From positions 1-9,234 of the forward strand of contig JAQVZR010000041.1 of NCBI GenBank assembly GCA_028708105.1: a DNA stretch of 9,234 nt, given 5' to 3'. Made by a program: the position numbers and the translations under genes. The stretch is from Desulfoplanes sp. Its GTDB lineage: Bacteria; Desulfobacterota; Desulfovibrionia; Desulfovibrionales; Desulfomicrobiaceae. The notes under the pieces were generated by a model. It saw only the letters and a list, made by a program, of their open reading frames with translations. It had not been told where the DNA came from and searched no databases. The number at the start of each line of letters is the position of its first letter. Position 1 is the first letter of the stretch. Shown in pieces: positions 1 through 5,587 of this stretch.

Positions 1-251
1 CAGGGCAGTTTTTGGAGCAAACAAAAACAGGCCTGGATATCCTGGGTGCGCGTCTCCTTGCATTGGACCCGTATGCCCCTCTTCAAAGAGGATACAGTCT
101 GGTCAGCAAAGAAGACGGAAGCTTTGTACGCGATGCCAAAGATATGCATCCCGGCGAACGGATGCATATCCTCCTCGCTAAAGGCCGGATTACGGCACGG
201 GCGGAGGAGATCGAAGAGGATCAAGGCTGTACCGATCATGCGCTGCCATAA
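1..251 (+). CDS. xseA: Exodeoxyribonuclease VII large subunit, C-terminal fragment (5' end outside window)
   Basis: This is the last 82 codons or so of an open frame that enters from the left edge (full codons start at base 3) and stops with TAA at 249-251. The segment LDPYAPLQRGYSLV, then a DG turn, FVRDAKDMHPGERMHILLAKGRITARAEEI, matches the conserved C-terminal end of XseA, where 'L.RGYS.V', a 'DG' turn and a 'V..GD.L...L.DG.I.A.V' strand pair are typical. XseA is the catalytic large subunit of exonuclease VII, a cytoplasmic nuclease that degrades single-stranded DNA from both ends and works with several copies of the small subunit XseB. No xseB follows here: the next gene is convergent on the other strand. 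The catalytic and OB-fold parts lie outside the window. Identity is secure from the tail motif alone, though only the C-terminus can be judged. Confidence 0.9.
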   Translation, partial: GQFLEQTKTGLDILGARLLALDPYAPLQRGYSLVSKEDGSFVRDAKDMHPGERMHILLAKGRITARAEEIEEDQGCTDHALP

Positions 252-272
252 TACCAACTCTGTCCTGGATTA

Positions 273-309
273 CGTATGCGTTCGCCACGCATGTGCATAA
301 TATTTTTTT
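273..309 (+). terminator. Possible intrinsic terminator of xseA
   Basis: A hairpin at 273-295 has a six-bp perfect core (ATGCGT/ACGCAT) extended by two G-T wobbles and a C-G pair, with a 5-nt loop. It lies about 21 bases past the xseA stop. A run of seven T follows at 303-309, but it is separated from the stem by 'cataata', farther than in a textbook terminator. Plausible but weak. Confidence 0.4.
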
Positions 310-347
310 ATGGATATCACCGGCGATAGTACTGGTGTATTCACATG

Positions 348-402
348 CTGGAAACCTACAAAGGCCCGGAAATTTTTTTTCCGAGCCTTTGTAGGTTTCC
401 AG
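348..402. terminator. Long, nearly perfect stem-loop between convergent genes
   Basis: Bases 348-372 pair with 378-402: 25 positions with a single C/A mismatch and a 5-nt T loop inside a run of eight T (373-380). It begins 31 bases past the stop codon of the minus-strand zraP-like gene and 97 bases past xseA. Because the structure is symmetrical it would form in transcripts from either strand, so a bidirectional terminator or an mRNA 3'-end stabiliser fits the convergent context. Neither side of the stem has a proper U tract outside it, which argues against a classical intrinsic terminator. It could instead be a copy of a dispersed palindromic repeat. Confidence 0.5.
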
Positions 403-432
403 AAGATAAATTATTATGCTGTGATGCGTGTA

Positions 433-981
433 TTATTGGGCATAAGGACAGTTGGGATTTGTGCCCATCATGCCTGTGCCGTTCATCATGCCTTGTCCGC
501 GCATCATGCCGCCCATCGTGCCCATGTGCTGGCCACGCAAGCCTTGTCCGCCCATGCCTCTACGGATCTTGATTCCGATTTCTTTTTCTAGACGATCGTT
601 GAGGGCCTGGCGTTCATTTCTCATCTGGGTATGAAGATCACCGATTTCCTTGACCAGAGCCTTGATATCCGCAGGCTGGGTGTTGGGATTGGGAGAGAGG
701 GCCTTGAGTTCCAGTCGTTTCTGCCACATGCTTTCACGCAGGGGTTCGACTTTGTCCTGGAAAGATTTCATGATCTTGCGGTAGGCTTCCTGCTTTTCAG
801 GGGTGAGCTGGTTGATCTGCCCGGCATTGTATCCCATGCCCCGTCCATAGTTGCCATAGCCCATACAGCTTCCATTACCGTTTTTGTATTTTCCCTGCCC
901 GGGGCCTGCTATTGCCAGGGATGCCAGAGTGACCAATGCGACCATTGCCAGGGTTACGATGAGTGCTGTGTTTCTTTTCAT
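433..981 (-). CDS. zraP: Periplasmic ZraP/Spy/CpxP-like protein (metal or envelope-stress chaperone)
   Basis: This 182-residue secreted protein starts with a clear signal peptide: MKRN, a hydrophobic stretch to about residue 25, and an A-x-A-like end (LAIA) before GPGQG. The mature N-terminus is Gly/Tyr/Asn-rich with one Cys. A helical core of about residues 56-140 follows, beginning LTPEKQEAYRKIM. This is the 'LTPEQ'-type motif of the Spy/CpxP/ZraP superfamily (periplasmic heavy-metal sensor, COG3678-like). The C-terminal 40 residues are rich in Met and Gly, with MGG/MM clusters, one His and one Cys near the end (NCPYAQ). In this family ZraP binds zinc and has chaperone activity, and CpxP/ZraP can damp their cognate sensor kinases. 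The start is supported by AGGAGG (987-992) five bases upstream of ATG. The gene is divergent from a ZraSR-like pair and carries a sigma-54 promoter, which strongly supports the ZraP assignment. The preferred metal is unknown; the Met-rich tail would also suit copper or silver. Confidence 0.8.
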   Translation of the reverse strand: MKRNTALIVTLAMVALVTLASLAIAGPGQGKYKNGNGSCMGYGNYGRGMGYNAGQINQLTPEKQEAYRKIMKSFQDKVEPLRESMWQKRLELKALSPNPNTQPADIKALVKEIGDLHTQMRNERQALNDRLEKEIGIKIRRGMGGQGLRGQHMGTMGGMMRGQGMMNGTGMMGTNPNCPYAQ

Positions 982-1028
982 AAAATCCTCCTGATGGATT
1001 ACAATTTGCTTGTGTTTGATTTTACTAA

Positions 1029-1044
1029 GGCAATGGTTGTGCCA
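1029..1044 (-). promoter_or_regulatory. Sigma-54 (-24/-12) promoter of the zraP-like gene
   Basis: Read on the minus strand the site is TGGCAC-AACCA-TTGCC, with the invariant GG and GC exactly ten bases apart. It matches the consensus TGGCAC-N5-TTGCW except for the last base. Transcription would start about 12 bases downstream, near 1018, leaving a leader of roughly 37 bases before the ATG at 981 that includes the AGGAGG ribosome site. A sigma-54-dependent NtrC-type regulator is encoded in the same locus (3382-4731) and is the natural activator. Confidence 0.85.
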
Positions 1045-1117
1045 AAAGAATAATTTTTTTCTAAGAGTTTAATATTAAAGACTTAAAGTAAAATATACGA
1101 GAATATTTGTTTCGGGG

Positions 1118-1146
1118 TTGGTCAGGATTTGATGCATGTGTATAAA
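1118..1146 (+). promoter_or_regulatory. Candidate sigma-70 promoter for the sensor kinase gene
   Basis: TTGGTC (1118-1123) and TATAAA (1141-1146) are separated by 17 bases and point towards the kinase, giving a predicted leader of about 90 bases. The -10 box is good and the -35 box keeps only its TTG. The -10 box overlaps the left arm of the inverted repeat at 1134-1142, so an activator bound there could also restrain this promoter. This is inference from motif matching only. Confidence 0.35.
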
Positions 1147-1194
1147 GATTAAACATATTTGGATGTAGGCTGCGTATGAAAATTGTACACATGC
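1134..1194. promoter_or_regulatory. Inverted repeat, putative upstream activator sites for the NtrC-type regulator
   Basis: GCATGTGTA (1134-1142) recurs as its perfect reverse complement TACACATGC (1186-1194). The arm centres are 52 bases apart, close to five helical turns, so both lie on the same face of DNA. Measured from the sigma-54 promoter start near 1018, the arms sit about 115-175 bases upstream, the usual position for enhancer sites of NtrC-family activators. The sequence shows the repeat and its spacing; the binding protein is inferred from the neighbouring regulator gene. Confidence 0.5.
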
Positions 1195-1243
1195 CTATTT
1201 TTTATCCTCTGATGTCCACTGATTTGGCAAGGACTGAACGTCT

Positions 1244-3016
1244 ATGGAAATGAAATGGAACAAACATAACGCCCCGAGAATATTTTCTCCCTGGGTGGTT
1301 ATCGGATCATCATTGATCCTGTTTGTCATTGTAGCTGTTTTGACAGTGATGAATATCAACCGGCAGCGGGCCGCTACATCACAGGTGCTTTTGGAAAAGG
1401 GGCAGGCCATGATCCGTGCCCTTGAGGCGGGATCACGCATCGGCATGCGTGGGCGGTTTGGACAGGGTATCCGCCTGAGTCATCTTCTGGATGAAACCGC
1501 CAGGCTTCCCGGTGTGGAGTATATTGTGGTCACCGATCCTCAGGGAAAAATTATTGCTCATAATGAGTTCTCACAGATAGGTGCACACTATCAGCCCGCA
1601 GCCGGTGCGGCAATGGGGGTACCCGGCCCGCAGCCACAGTGGTTTATGGAACACGGTGACCATGACCGTTTGTTATTTGTGGTCTATAGCGAATTCAGGC
1701 CTATGAATGCCCGTTCTAAAAAGCATCGTAACAGCATGCAGGAAAAATTTTTTATGTTTTGTCCTGCCAATGCTTCACCGCCGGAAATGCTGGAAGGAGT
1801 AAAGCTACCTCCGAAGATGTATATTTACATGGGTCTTGGAGCTTCTTCGCTGGAGCAGGCCCGGAAAAGTGATCTTATCCATTCTCTGCTCATGTCCTTC
1901 ATTCTTCTTATTGTGGGACTTGCGGGAATTGTCTCTTTGTATTGGGCCCAAAATGTGCGCGTTTCACAACGGTTACTCAGTGATTCCAGGGCATTTGCCT
2001 CGGAAGTGGTCGCAAATCTTCCCGAAGGGCTTATTGTGATTACTGCCGGGGGCGAGGTGTCCTTTATGAATGAGTCGGCAATGAATATTTTTACTCCGGA
2101 AGCATCCCCAGATAAGGGCGGCTCGGGGAAGGATCGTATTCCTTCGCAGGTTCAGCCCATTGTTGCCCGGCTGGATACGGACAATGTGGTTGTGGAACAG
2201 GAAATGGTCTATGATTTGTCCCCTGATGGGGAGATTCCTTTGGGGGTGAGCGGGGCCAGGATCACCACGGAGGACGGGCGTTTTGTGGGCAAGATCCTTA
2301 TTTTCAGAGATCTGCGCGAGGTCCGGCGTCTTCAGGAAGAGGTTAAACGCAAGGAAAAACTGGCGGCTATCGGCAGCCTGGCTGCAGGTGTGGCCCATGA
2401 AATCCGTAATCCCCTGAGTTCCATTAAAGGCTTTGCCACTCTGTTCAAAACCCGGTTTGCCCTCGAAAGCGACGAACACGAGGCCGCCGAGATCATGATC
2501 CATGAGGTGGACAGGTTGAACCGGGTGGTCACGGAACTTATAGAATATGCGCGGCCGTCAAATATCACAATAAGGCAAAGCGATGTGCATGAGCTGATTT
2601 CTCATTCTCTTTCCCTTATCCGTCAGGATGCCTTGATGGCCGGCGTGCAGGTGGAAACGGATATTCCTGGTGATATCCGTCAGATTTTTCTTGATCCTGA
2701 CAGAATGCAACAATGTCTGCTCAATATCTATCTCAATGCCATCCAGTCTATGCCCGAAGGTGGTATTTTAAACATTGCCGTTTTCCGAGCTGATAAAGGC
2801 AGAATCGGGCTGCGGGTGACGGATACAGGTAAAGGCATTGCCGAGGACGATTTGCCTAAGATTTTTGATCCCTATTACACGACCAAAAATCGGGGAACCG
2901 GACTTGGACTGGCCATGGTGCTTAAAATTGTTGAGGCCCATGGCGGGGAGATTGTGGTGACGTCCAAGGAAGGGGAAGGGACGGTGTTCACCCTGCTGTT
3001 GCCGGATATAGGGTAA
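1244..3016 (+). CDS. zraS: Membrane sensor histidine kinase, ZraS/NtrB-like
   Basis: This is a 590-residue kinase with a complete sensor architecture. TM1 is at about 17-38 and TM2 at about 211-234, enclosing a periplasmic domain of about 170 residues with a Cache-like stretch (YIVVTDPQGKIIAHN...IG). A PAS domain follows at about 250-365 (NLPEGLIVIT...VSFMNESAMNIF). The HisKA domain has the phospho-acceptor His385 in HEIRNPLSSIKGF, and the HATPase domain has the N box (Asn498), D527-T-G-K-G and the G551-T-G-L-G-L lid. All catalytic motifs are intact, so it should autophosphorylate and pass phosphate to the adjacent regulator. The periplasmic domain holds HGDHD (137-141), His161 and Cys173, possible metal ligands. 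The start ATG has AAGGA at 1229-1233; a second ATG two codons later is possible but lies farther from that site. Its divergent pairing with a zraP-like gene and the downstream sigma-54 regulator support a ZraS role. It is longer than E. coli ZraS (about 465 residues), mainly through the PAS domain and larger sensor domain. The actual signal is not proven. Confidence 0.85.
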   Translation: MEMKWNKHNAPRIFSPWVVIGSSLILFVIVAVLTVMNINRQRAATSQVLLEKGQAMIRALEAGSRIGMRGRFGQGIRLSHLLDETARLPGVEYIVVTDPQGKIIAHNEFSQIGAHYQPAAGAAMGVPGPQPQWFMEHGDHDRLLFVVYSEFRPMNARSKKHRNSMQEKFFMFCPANASPPEMLEGVKLPPKMYIYMGLGASSLEQARKSDLIHSLLMSFILLIVGLAGIVSLYWAQNVRVSQRLLSDSRAFASEVVANLPEGLIVITAGGEVSFMNESAMNIFTPEASPDKGGSGKDRIPSQVQPIVARLDTDNVVVEQEMVYDLSPDGEIPLGVSGARITTEDGRFVGKILIFRDLREVRRLQEEVKRKEKLAAIGSLAAGVAHEIRNPLSSIKGFATLFKTRFALESDEHEAAEIMIHEVDRLNRVVTELIEYARPSNITIRQSDVHELISHSLSLIRQDALMAGVQVETDIPGDIRQIFLDPDRMQQCLLNIYLNAIQSMPEGGILNIAVFRADKGRIGLRVTDTGKGIAEDDLPKIFDPYYTTKNRGTGLGLAMVLKIVEAHGGEIVVTSKEGEGTVFTLLLPDIG

Positions 3017-3018
3017 AA

Positions 3019-3050
3019 GATGTAGGATCTAGGATGTAGGATCTAGGATG
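3019..3050. repeat. Tandem repeat, unit GATGTAGGATCTAG
   Basis: There are two exact copies of the 14-bp unit (3019-3032 and 3033-3046) plus the first four bases of a third, beginning two bases after the kinase stop codon. A related but degenerate GATGCAGGAT-type run follows the regulator stop codon at 4736-4767, so this is a repeat type used at least twice in this locus. Function unknown. Confidence 0.85.
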
Positions 3051-3117
3051 CGCAGTGCACAGTGGGCAGGAGGTAACTCTTCAACATCGAGACTGTTTTA
3101 GAATCGAATCTATATCC

Positions 3118-3255
3118 CCTGGGAACGCCGAGCGTCTGCTCGGCCTTTCGAGCACAGGAGAAGACATCCTATTCCATTGTTTTTTAAGCAATTGTTTTCC
3201 CTGTTTGTTGCCATCTCAAAAGTGCGTTGTCGAGCAGACGCTCGGCGTTCCCAGG
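3118..3255. repeat. REPIN-like element: two inverted REP-type palindromes
   Basis: Bases 3118-3142 and 3231-3255 are perfect 25-bp inverted copies of each other, 88 bases apart. Each arm contains its own small hairpin: GCCGAGC-GTCT-GCTCGGC at 3127-3144 in the left arm, and CGAGC-AGAC-GCTCG at 3231-3244 in the right. A GGAACGCCGAGC...GCTCGGC core of this style resembles REP sequences mobilised by REP-associated (Y1, RAYT) transposases in several bacterial groups. No such transposase is in the window, so the element would be non-autonomous. In mRNA the two arms could fold into one long hairpin between the kinase and regulator messages. Confidence 0.75.
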
Positions 3256-3381
3256 ATAAGAAATGCATGTTCACTCGATCATTCGGTGAATGAGTACGGG
3301 ACGATTTACGAATCTTGTATTCTCCACAAATGATCCTGCTTTGCATGCAGCCAATTTGATAACCATCTTTCCGAGAGGACC

Positions 3382-4731
3382 ATGAATCCGACCATACTCG
3401 TTGTTGATGATGATTTTGCCCATCTGACCATGCTTAAATCCATGCTCAAGGGGTGGGGATATGATGTGGATGAGGCCGATGACGGGGGCGTTGCCGTGGA
3501 AAAAGTGGCCCGTCGTCCCTATGATGCTGTGCTCATGGACATCCGCATGGCCCATGTGGACGGGATTGCGGCCTTGCAGGAGATCATGAAGTATAATCCT
3601 GCGATTCCCGTGCTCATCATGACGGCGTATTCTTCCGTGGAGACCGCAGTGCAGGCGTTGAAGTCCGGTGCCTATGATTACCTGACCAAGCCTTTGGATT
3701 TTGACGAACTCAAACTTATCCTTGAACGGGCCATGGACCATACCCGGTTGCAGTCTGAGAATCGGGAACTTCGGAGCATGCTTCCGGACAAGGGTACCGG
3801 TATGGTGGGGAAAAGTGCTCCAATGAAGGAGCTTCTGGAGACCATTGCCACTGTGGCGCCCAGTGAAGCCACTATTTTGATCCAGGGGGAAAGCGGAACG
3901 GGTAAGGAACTTGTAGCCCGGGCCATCCATGCCAGCAGCCTGCGCAAAGGCAAGCCCATGGTGACAGTCAATTGCGCGGCTCTGACCGAGTCTCTGCTGG
4001 AATCGGAACTGTTCGGACATGAAAAAGGGGCCTTTACCGGGGCGGACAGACGCCGGGACGGCCGGTTTGTTCAGGCCAACAAAGGAACGCTTTTTTTGGA
4101 TGAGATCGGCGAGGTGGCTCCAAATGTTCAGGCCAAGCTGTTGCGCGCCCTGCAGGAGGGAGAGGTGCAACGGGTCGGGAGTGACAAACCCATCCTGGTG
4201 GATGTTCGGGTTATTGCTGCGACCAACAGGGATTTGCTGGAAGAAGTACACGCCAAACGGTTCAGGGAAGATCTGTATTATCGCCTCAATGTGATTTCTC
4301 TTTCTGTTCCGGCCTTGCGCGATCGCAGGAAAGATGTCCCCCTGCTGGTCCAGTATTTTCTGGAAAAATATACGGCCAAAAATCGCAAGAGTATCAAAGG
4401 TGTTGCCCCCCAGGTAATGGATGCCATGCTCAAATATGACTGGCCCGGAAATGTCCGTGAACTTGAAAACGCGATGGAACGCGCCGTGATCATGGCTGCT
4501 GGAGAGTTTATCACCGAGCGGGATATGCCCCTTTGTTTTACGTCACAAACCCGGGAAAAAGAAGCTGAAACCAACGGCGTGGATCTGGCAGGTCAGTCTC
4601 TGGAGACGATAGAGCGACAGGCCATTATTGCTACCCTTGAGGCTGCGGGCGGGAACAAGAGTGAGACCGCCAGGCAATTGGGCATCACCCGGGCGACGTT
4701 GCATAGCAAGATGAAGAAGTATGGGGTGTAA
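3382..4731 (+). CDS. zraR: Sigma-54-dependent NtrC-family response regulator, ZraR-like
   Basis: This is a 449-residue regulator with the classic three-part layout. The receiver domain (about 1-120) has acidic residues D9-D11, phospho-acceptor Asp53 (LMDIRM), Thr81 and Lys103. The AAA+ domain (about 140-370) has Walker A G169-ESGTGKE, the sigma-54 contact loop GAFTGA at 216-221, and Walker B LFLD240-E241. The C-terminal Fis-type helix-turn-helix is at about 407-449 (NKSETARQLGITRATLHSKMKKYGV). All signature residues are present, so it should hydrolyse ATP and remodel sigma-54 RNA polymerase when phosphorylated by the kinase upstream. A strong sigma-54 promoter sits before the divergent zraP-like gene, making that its most likely target. 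The ribosome site GAGAGGA (3373-3379) ends only two bases before ATG, a short spacing. Length and order match ZraR/HydG; other NtrC-type regulators share this layout, so the name rests on context. Confidence 0.9.
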   Translation: MNPTILVVDDDFAHLTMLKSMLKGWGYDVDEADDGGVAVEKVARRPYDAVLMDIRMAHVDGIAALQEIMKYNPAIPVLIMTAYSSVETAVQALKSGAYDYLTKPLDFDELKLILERAMDHTRLQSENRELRSMLPDKGTGMVGKSAPMKELLETIATVAPSEATILIQGESGTGKELVARAIHASSLRKGKPMVTVNCAALTESLLESELFGHEKGAFTGADRRRDGRFVQANKGTLFLDEIGEVAPNVQAKLLRALQEGEVQRVGSDKPILVDVRVIAATNRDLLEEVHAKRFREDLYYRLNVISLSVPALRDRRKDVPLLVQYFLEKYTAKNRKSIKGVAPQVMDAMLKYDWPGNVRELENAMERAVIMAAGEFITERDMPLCFTSQTREKEAETNGVDLAGQSLETIERQAIIATLEAAGGNKSETARQLGITRATLHSKMKKYGV

Positions 4732-4735
4732 GGGC

Positions 4736-4767
4736 AGGATGCAAGGATAGGATGGAAGATGCAGGAT
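4736..4767. repeat. Degenerate GGATG-type repeat after the regulator gene
   Basis: The run contains GATGCAAGGAT (4738-4748), GGATGGAA and GATGCAGGAT (4758-4767) in quick succession. It resembles the cleaner GATGTAGGATCTAG tandem repeat that follows the kinase stop codon. No function can be read from it; it may be a decayed copy of the same repeat. Confidence 0.5.
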
Positions 4768-4810
4768 AAAGAATCGTCCTAAATTCGGCCATTATAGTAA
4801 ATGGTTGTAG

Positions 4811-4835
4811 GGGCGATTCAGGAATCGCCCGTTTT
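4811..4835 (+). terminator. Perfect hairpin followed by GTTTT; terminator or REP-like palindrome
   Basis: GGGCGATTC (4811-4819) and GAATCGCCC (4822-4830) form a perfect nine-bp stem with two unpaired bases between the arms (a real loop would open one or two pairs). GTTTT follows directly. Its place about 80 bases after the regulator stop suits a terminator, but the T run is short. The preceding GTAGGGG plus inverted GCGATTC core also resembles GTAGGGGCGA-type dispersed palindromes seen in many genomes, so it may be a repeat copy that also terminates transcription. Confidence 0.5.
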
Positions 4836-4842
4836 CACGGGT

Positions 4843-4871
4843 CCAGAGAGACGAGGGAAAACAATCTCTGG
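4843..4871. repeat. Small inverted repeat CCAGAGA/TCTCTGG
   Basis: A seven-bp perfect stem (4843-4849 with 4865-4871) encloses a 15-base purine-rich loop. It lies just beyond the previous hairpin and 85 bases before the next gene. It has no T tract. It may be a weak RNA fold in a leader, or chance. Confidence 0.3.
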
Positions 4872-4956
4872 AATGACGGCGAAAACATGTACGCAGATGA
4901 AAATATGCTCGGGATCGTCCGGTGTTCTCTGCCATTCATAACATAGGAAGAAAATC

Positions 4957-5469
4957 ATGAATACCCCTGTACTCGCTTTTGCCTTAGTTTGCCTGGTGAT
5001 CGTTGTTCTGATTGCCTTTGTTCGTCCCAGGATGAAACCCCGGGGGCAGCTGATTTTGCCCAAAACAATGGGCATGTCCGCCAGTATTGAACATCTCAAG
5101 AAGGATCATTCCGGATATAATGTGTCGTATTCTGGAACCAAGGCCAAACCTTCAGCTCTGATTTTTGTGCCCCGGCAGGGAAGTATCCAGTGGATTCTGC
5201 CCGTCAAGGGCCATAAAGGATGGAAACCTGTGGAAGATGATGAGACCTTTGTGGATATTATCCGTCGTCTGGATGATGTGGATATGGGCGTTCGCAATCA
5301 GCTCAAGGTGGTGTTGCCTCCCGGGAATATCAATGGAAAAATGGAAAGTCTGTGTCTGATATACACGTCAGGGTCAACCAGTTCGTATCGAGAAGGTGAT
5401 GCAGAGGATATTTTTGTTATACCTCCGGTGCCTGAGCGTACGGATCGTAAATATGATCGGAATACATAA
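4957..5469 (+). CDS. Unrecognised single-pass membrane protein
   Basis: This is a 170-residue protein I cannot assign to a family. Residues 4-22 form one hydrophobic helix (PVLAFALVCLVIVVLIAFV), followed at once by a basic patch (RPRMKPR). By the positive-inside rule this suggests the remaining 145 residues face the cytoplasm, although a signal-anchor with the other topology cannot be excluded. The soluble part is mixed alpha/beta in look, has one Cys, and ends in a charged, probably disordered tail (PPVPERTDRKYDRNT). The start is well supported: AGGAAG (4945-4950) lies six bases before ATG. Codon use and phase look genuinely coding. It is 225 bases after the regulator gene, past a hairpin, and 118 bases before the giant helicase gene, so it is probably its own transcription unit or the leader gene of the helicase. 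No functional link can be shown. Confidence 0.7.
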   Translation: MNTPVLAFALVCLVIVVLIAFVRPRMKPRGQLILPKTMGMSASIEHLKKDHSGYNVSYSGTKAKPSALIFVPRQGSIQWILPVKGHKGWKPVEDDETFVDIIRRLDDVDMGVRNQLKVVLPPGNINGKMESLCLIYTSGSTSSYREGDAEDIFVIPPVPERTDRKYDRNT

Positions 5470-5587
5470 TGGAAGGGGAAAGCGGCAGGTGTGGGGGGAA
5501 TGTCCTCTGATGTATTGATATCTTCAATTGCATTATTCCAAGAGGTTGCGTAGGAATACAAAGATCTTTTATCCATAACCGCGACCT

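Larger units (their letters stand above)
3017..3381. other. Long spacer between kinase and regulator genes, filled with repeats
   Basis: A 365-base gap is unusual for a kinase-regulator pair, which normally overlaps or nearly does. It holds a 14-bp tandem repeat just after the kinase stop, a pair of inverted REP-like palindromes (3118-3255), and AT-rich filler between them. I see no supported gene. The AGGAGGT at 3069-3075 is not followed by a start codon at usable distance. A small hairpin (TCATTC-GGT-GAATGA) lies near 3280-3294. The regulator's own ribosome site (GAGAGGA, 3373-3379) ends the gap. Confidence 0.7.

Noticed and set aside
631..1053. 140-codon plus-strand frame opposite the zraP-like gene
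   Set aside because: It is antisense to a gene with signal peptide, ribosome site and sigma-54 promoter, and it runs through that promoter.
1068..1079. TTTAATATTAAA palindrome in the divergent control region
   Set aside because: A short AT-only palindrome in an AT-rich stretch is likely by chance, and it does not match an IHF consensus or resemble the other repeat arms.
1225..1240. TTGGCAAGGACTGAAC before the kinase gene as a sigma-54 promoter
   Set aside because: The -24 half is good, but the -12 half reads TGAAC instead of TTGC and lacks the GC at the required spacing. It is also too close to the start codon.
3055..3333. 92-codon open frame in the kinase-regulator spacer
   Set aside because: It starts with GTG with no ribosome site and most of its length is made of the two REP-like arms and their spacer, so it is repeat-derived.
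3271..4251. 326-codon minus-strand open frame opposite the regulator gene
   Set aside because: It overlaps the receiver and AAA+ domains of an intact NtrC-type regulator, and its His-rich translation looks like the shadow of that gene.
3118..4871. CRISPR array or insertion sequence
   Set aside because: The repeats are inverted pairs or a short tandem unit without regular unique spacers, and no transposase or cas gene is present in the window.
5515..5556. Possible sigma-70 boxes upstream of the helicase gene (TTGATA or TTGCAT with TAGGAA)
   Set aside because: Spacing or -10 matches are poor for every combination I tried, so no promoter is called.
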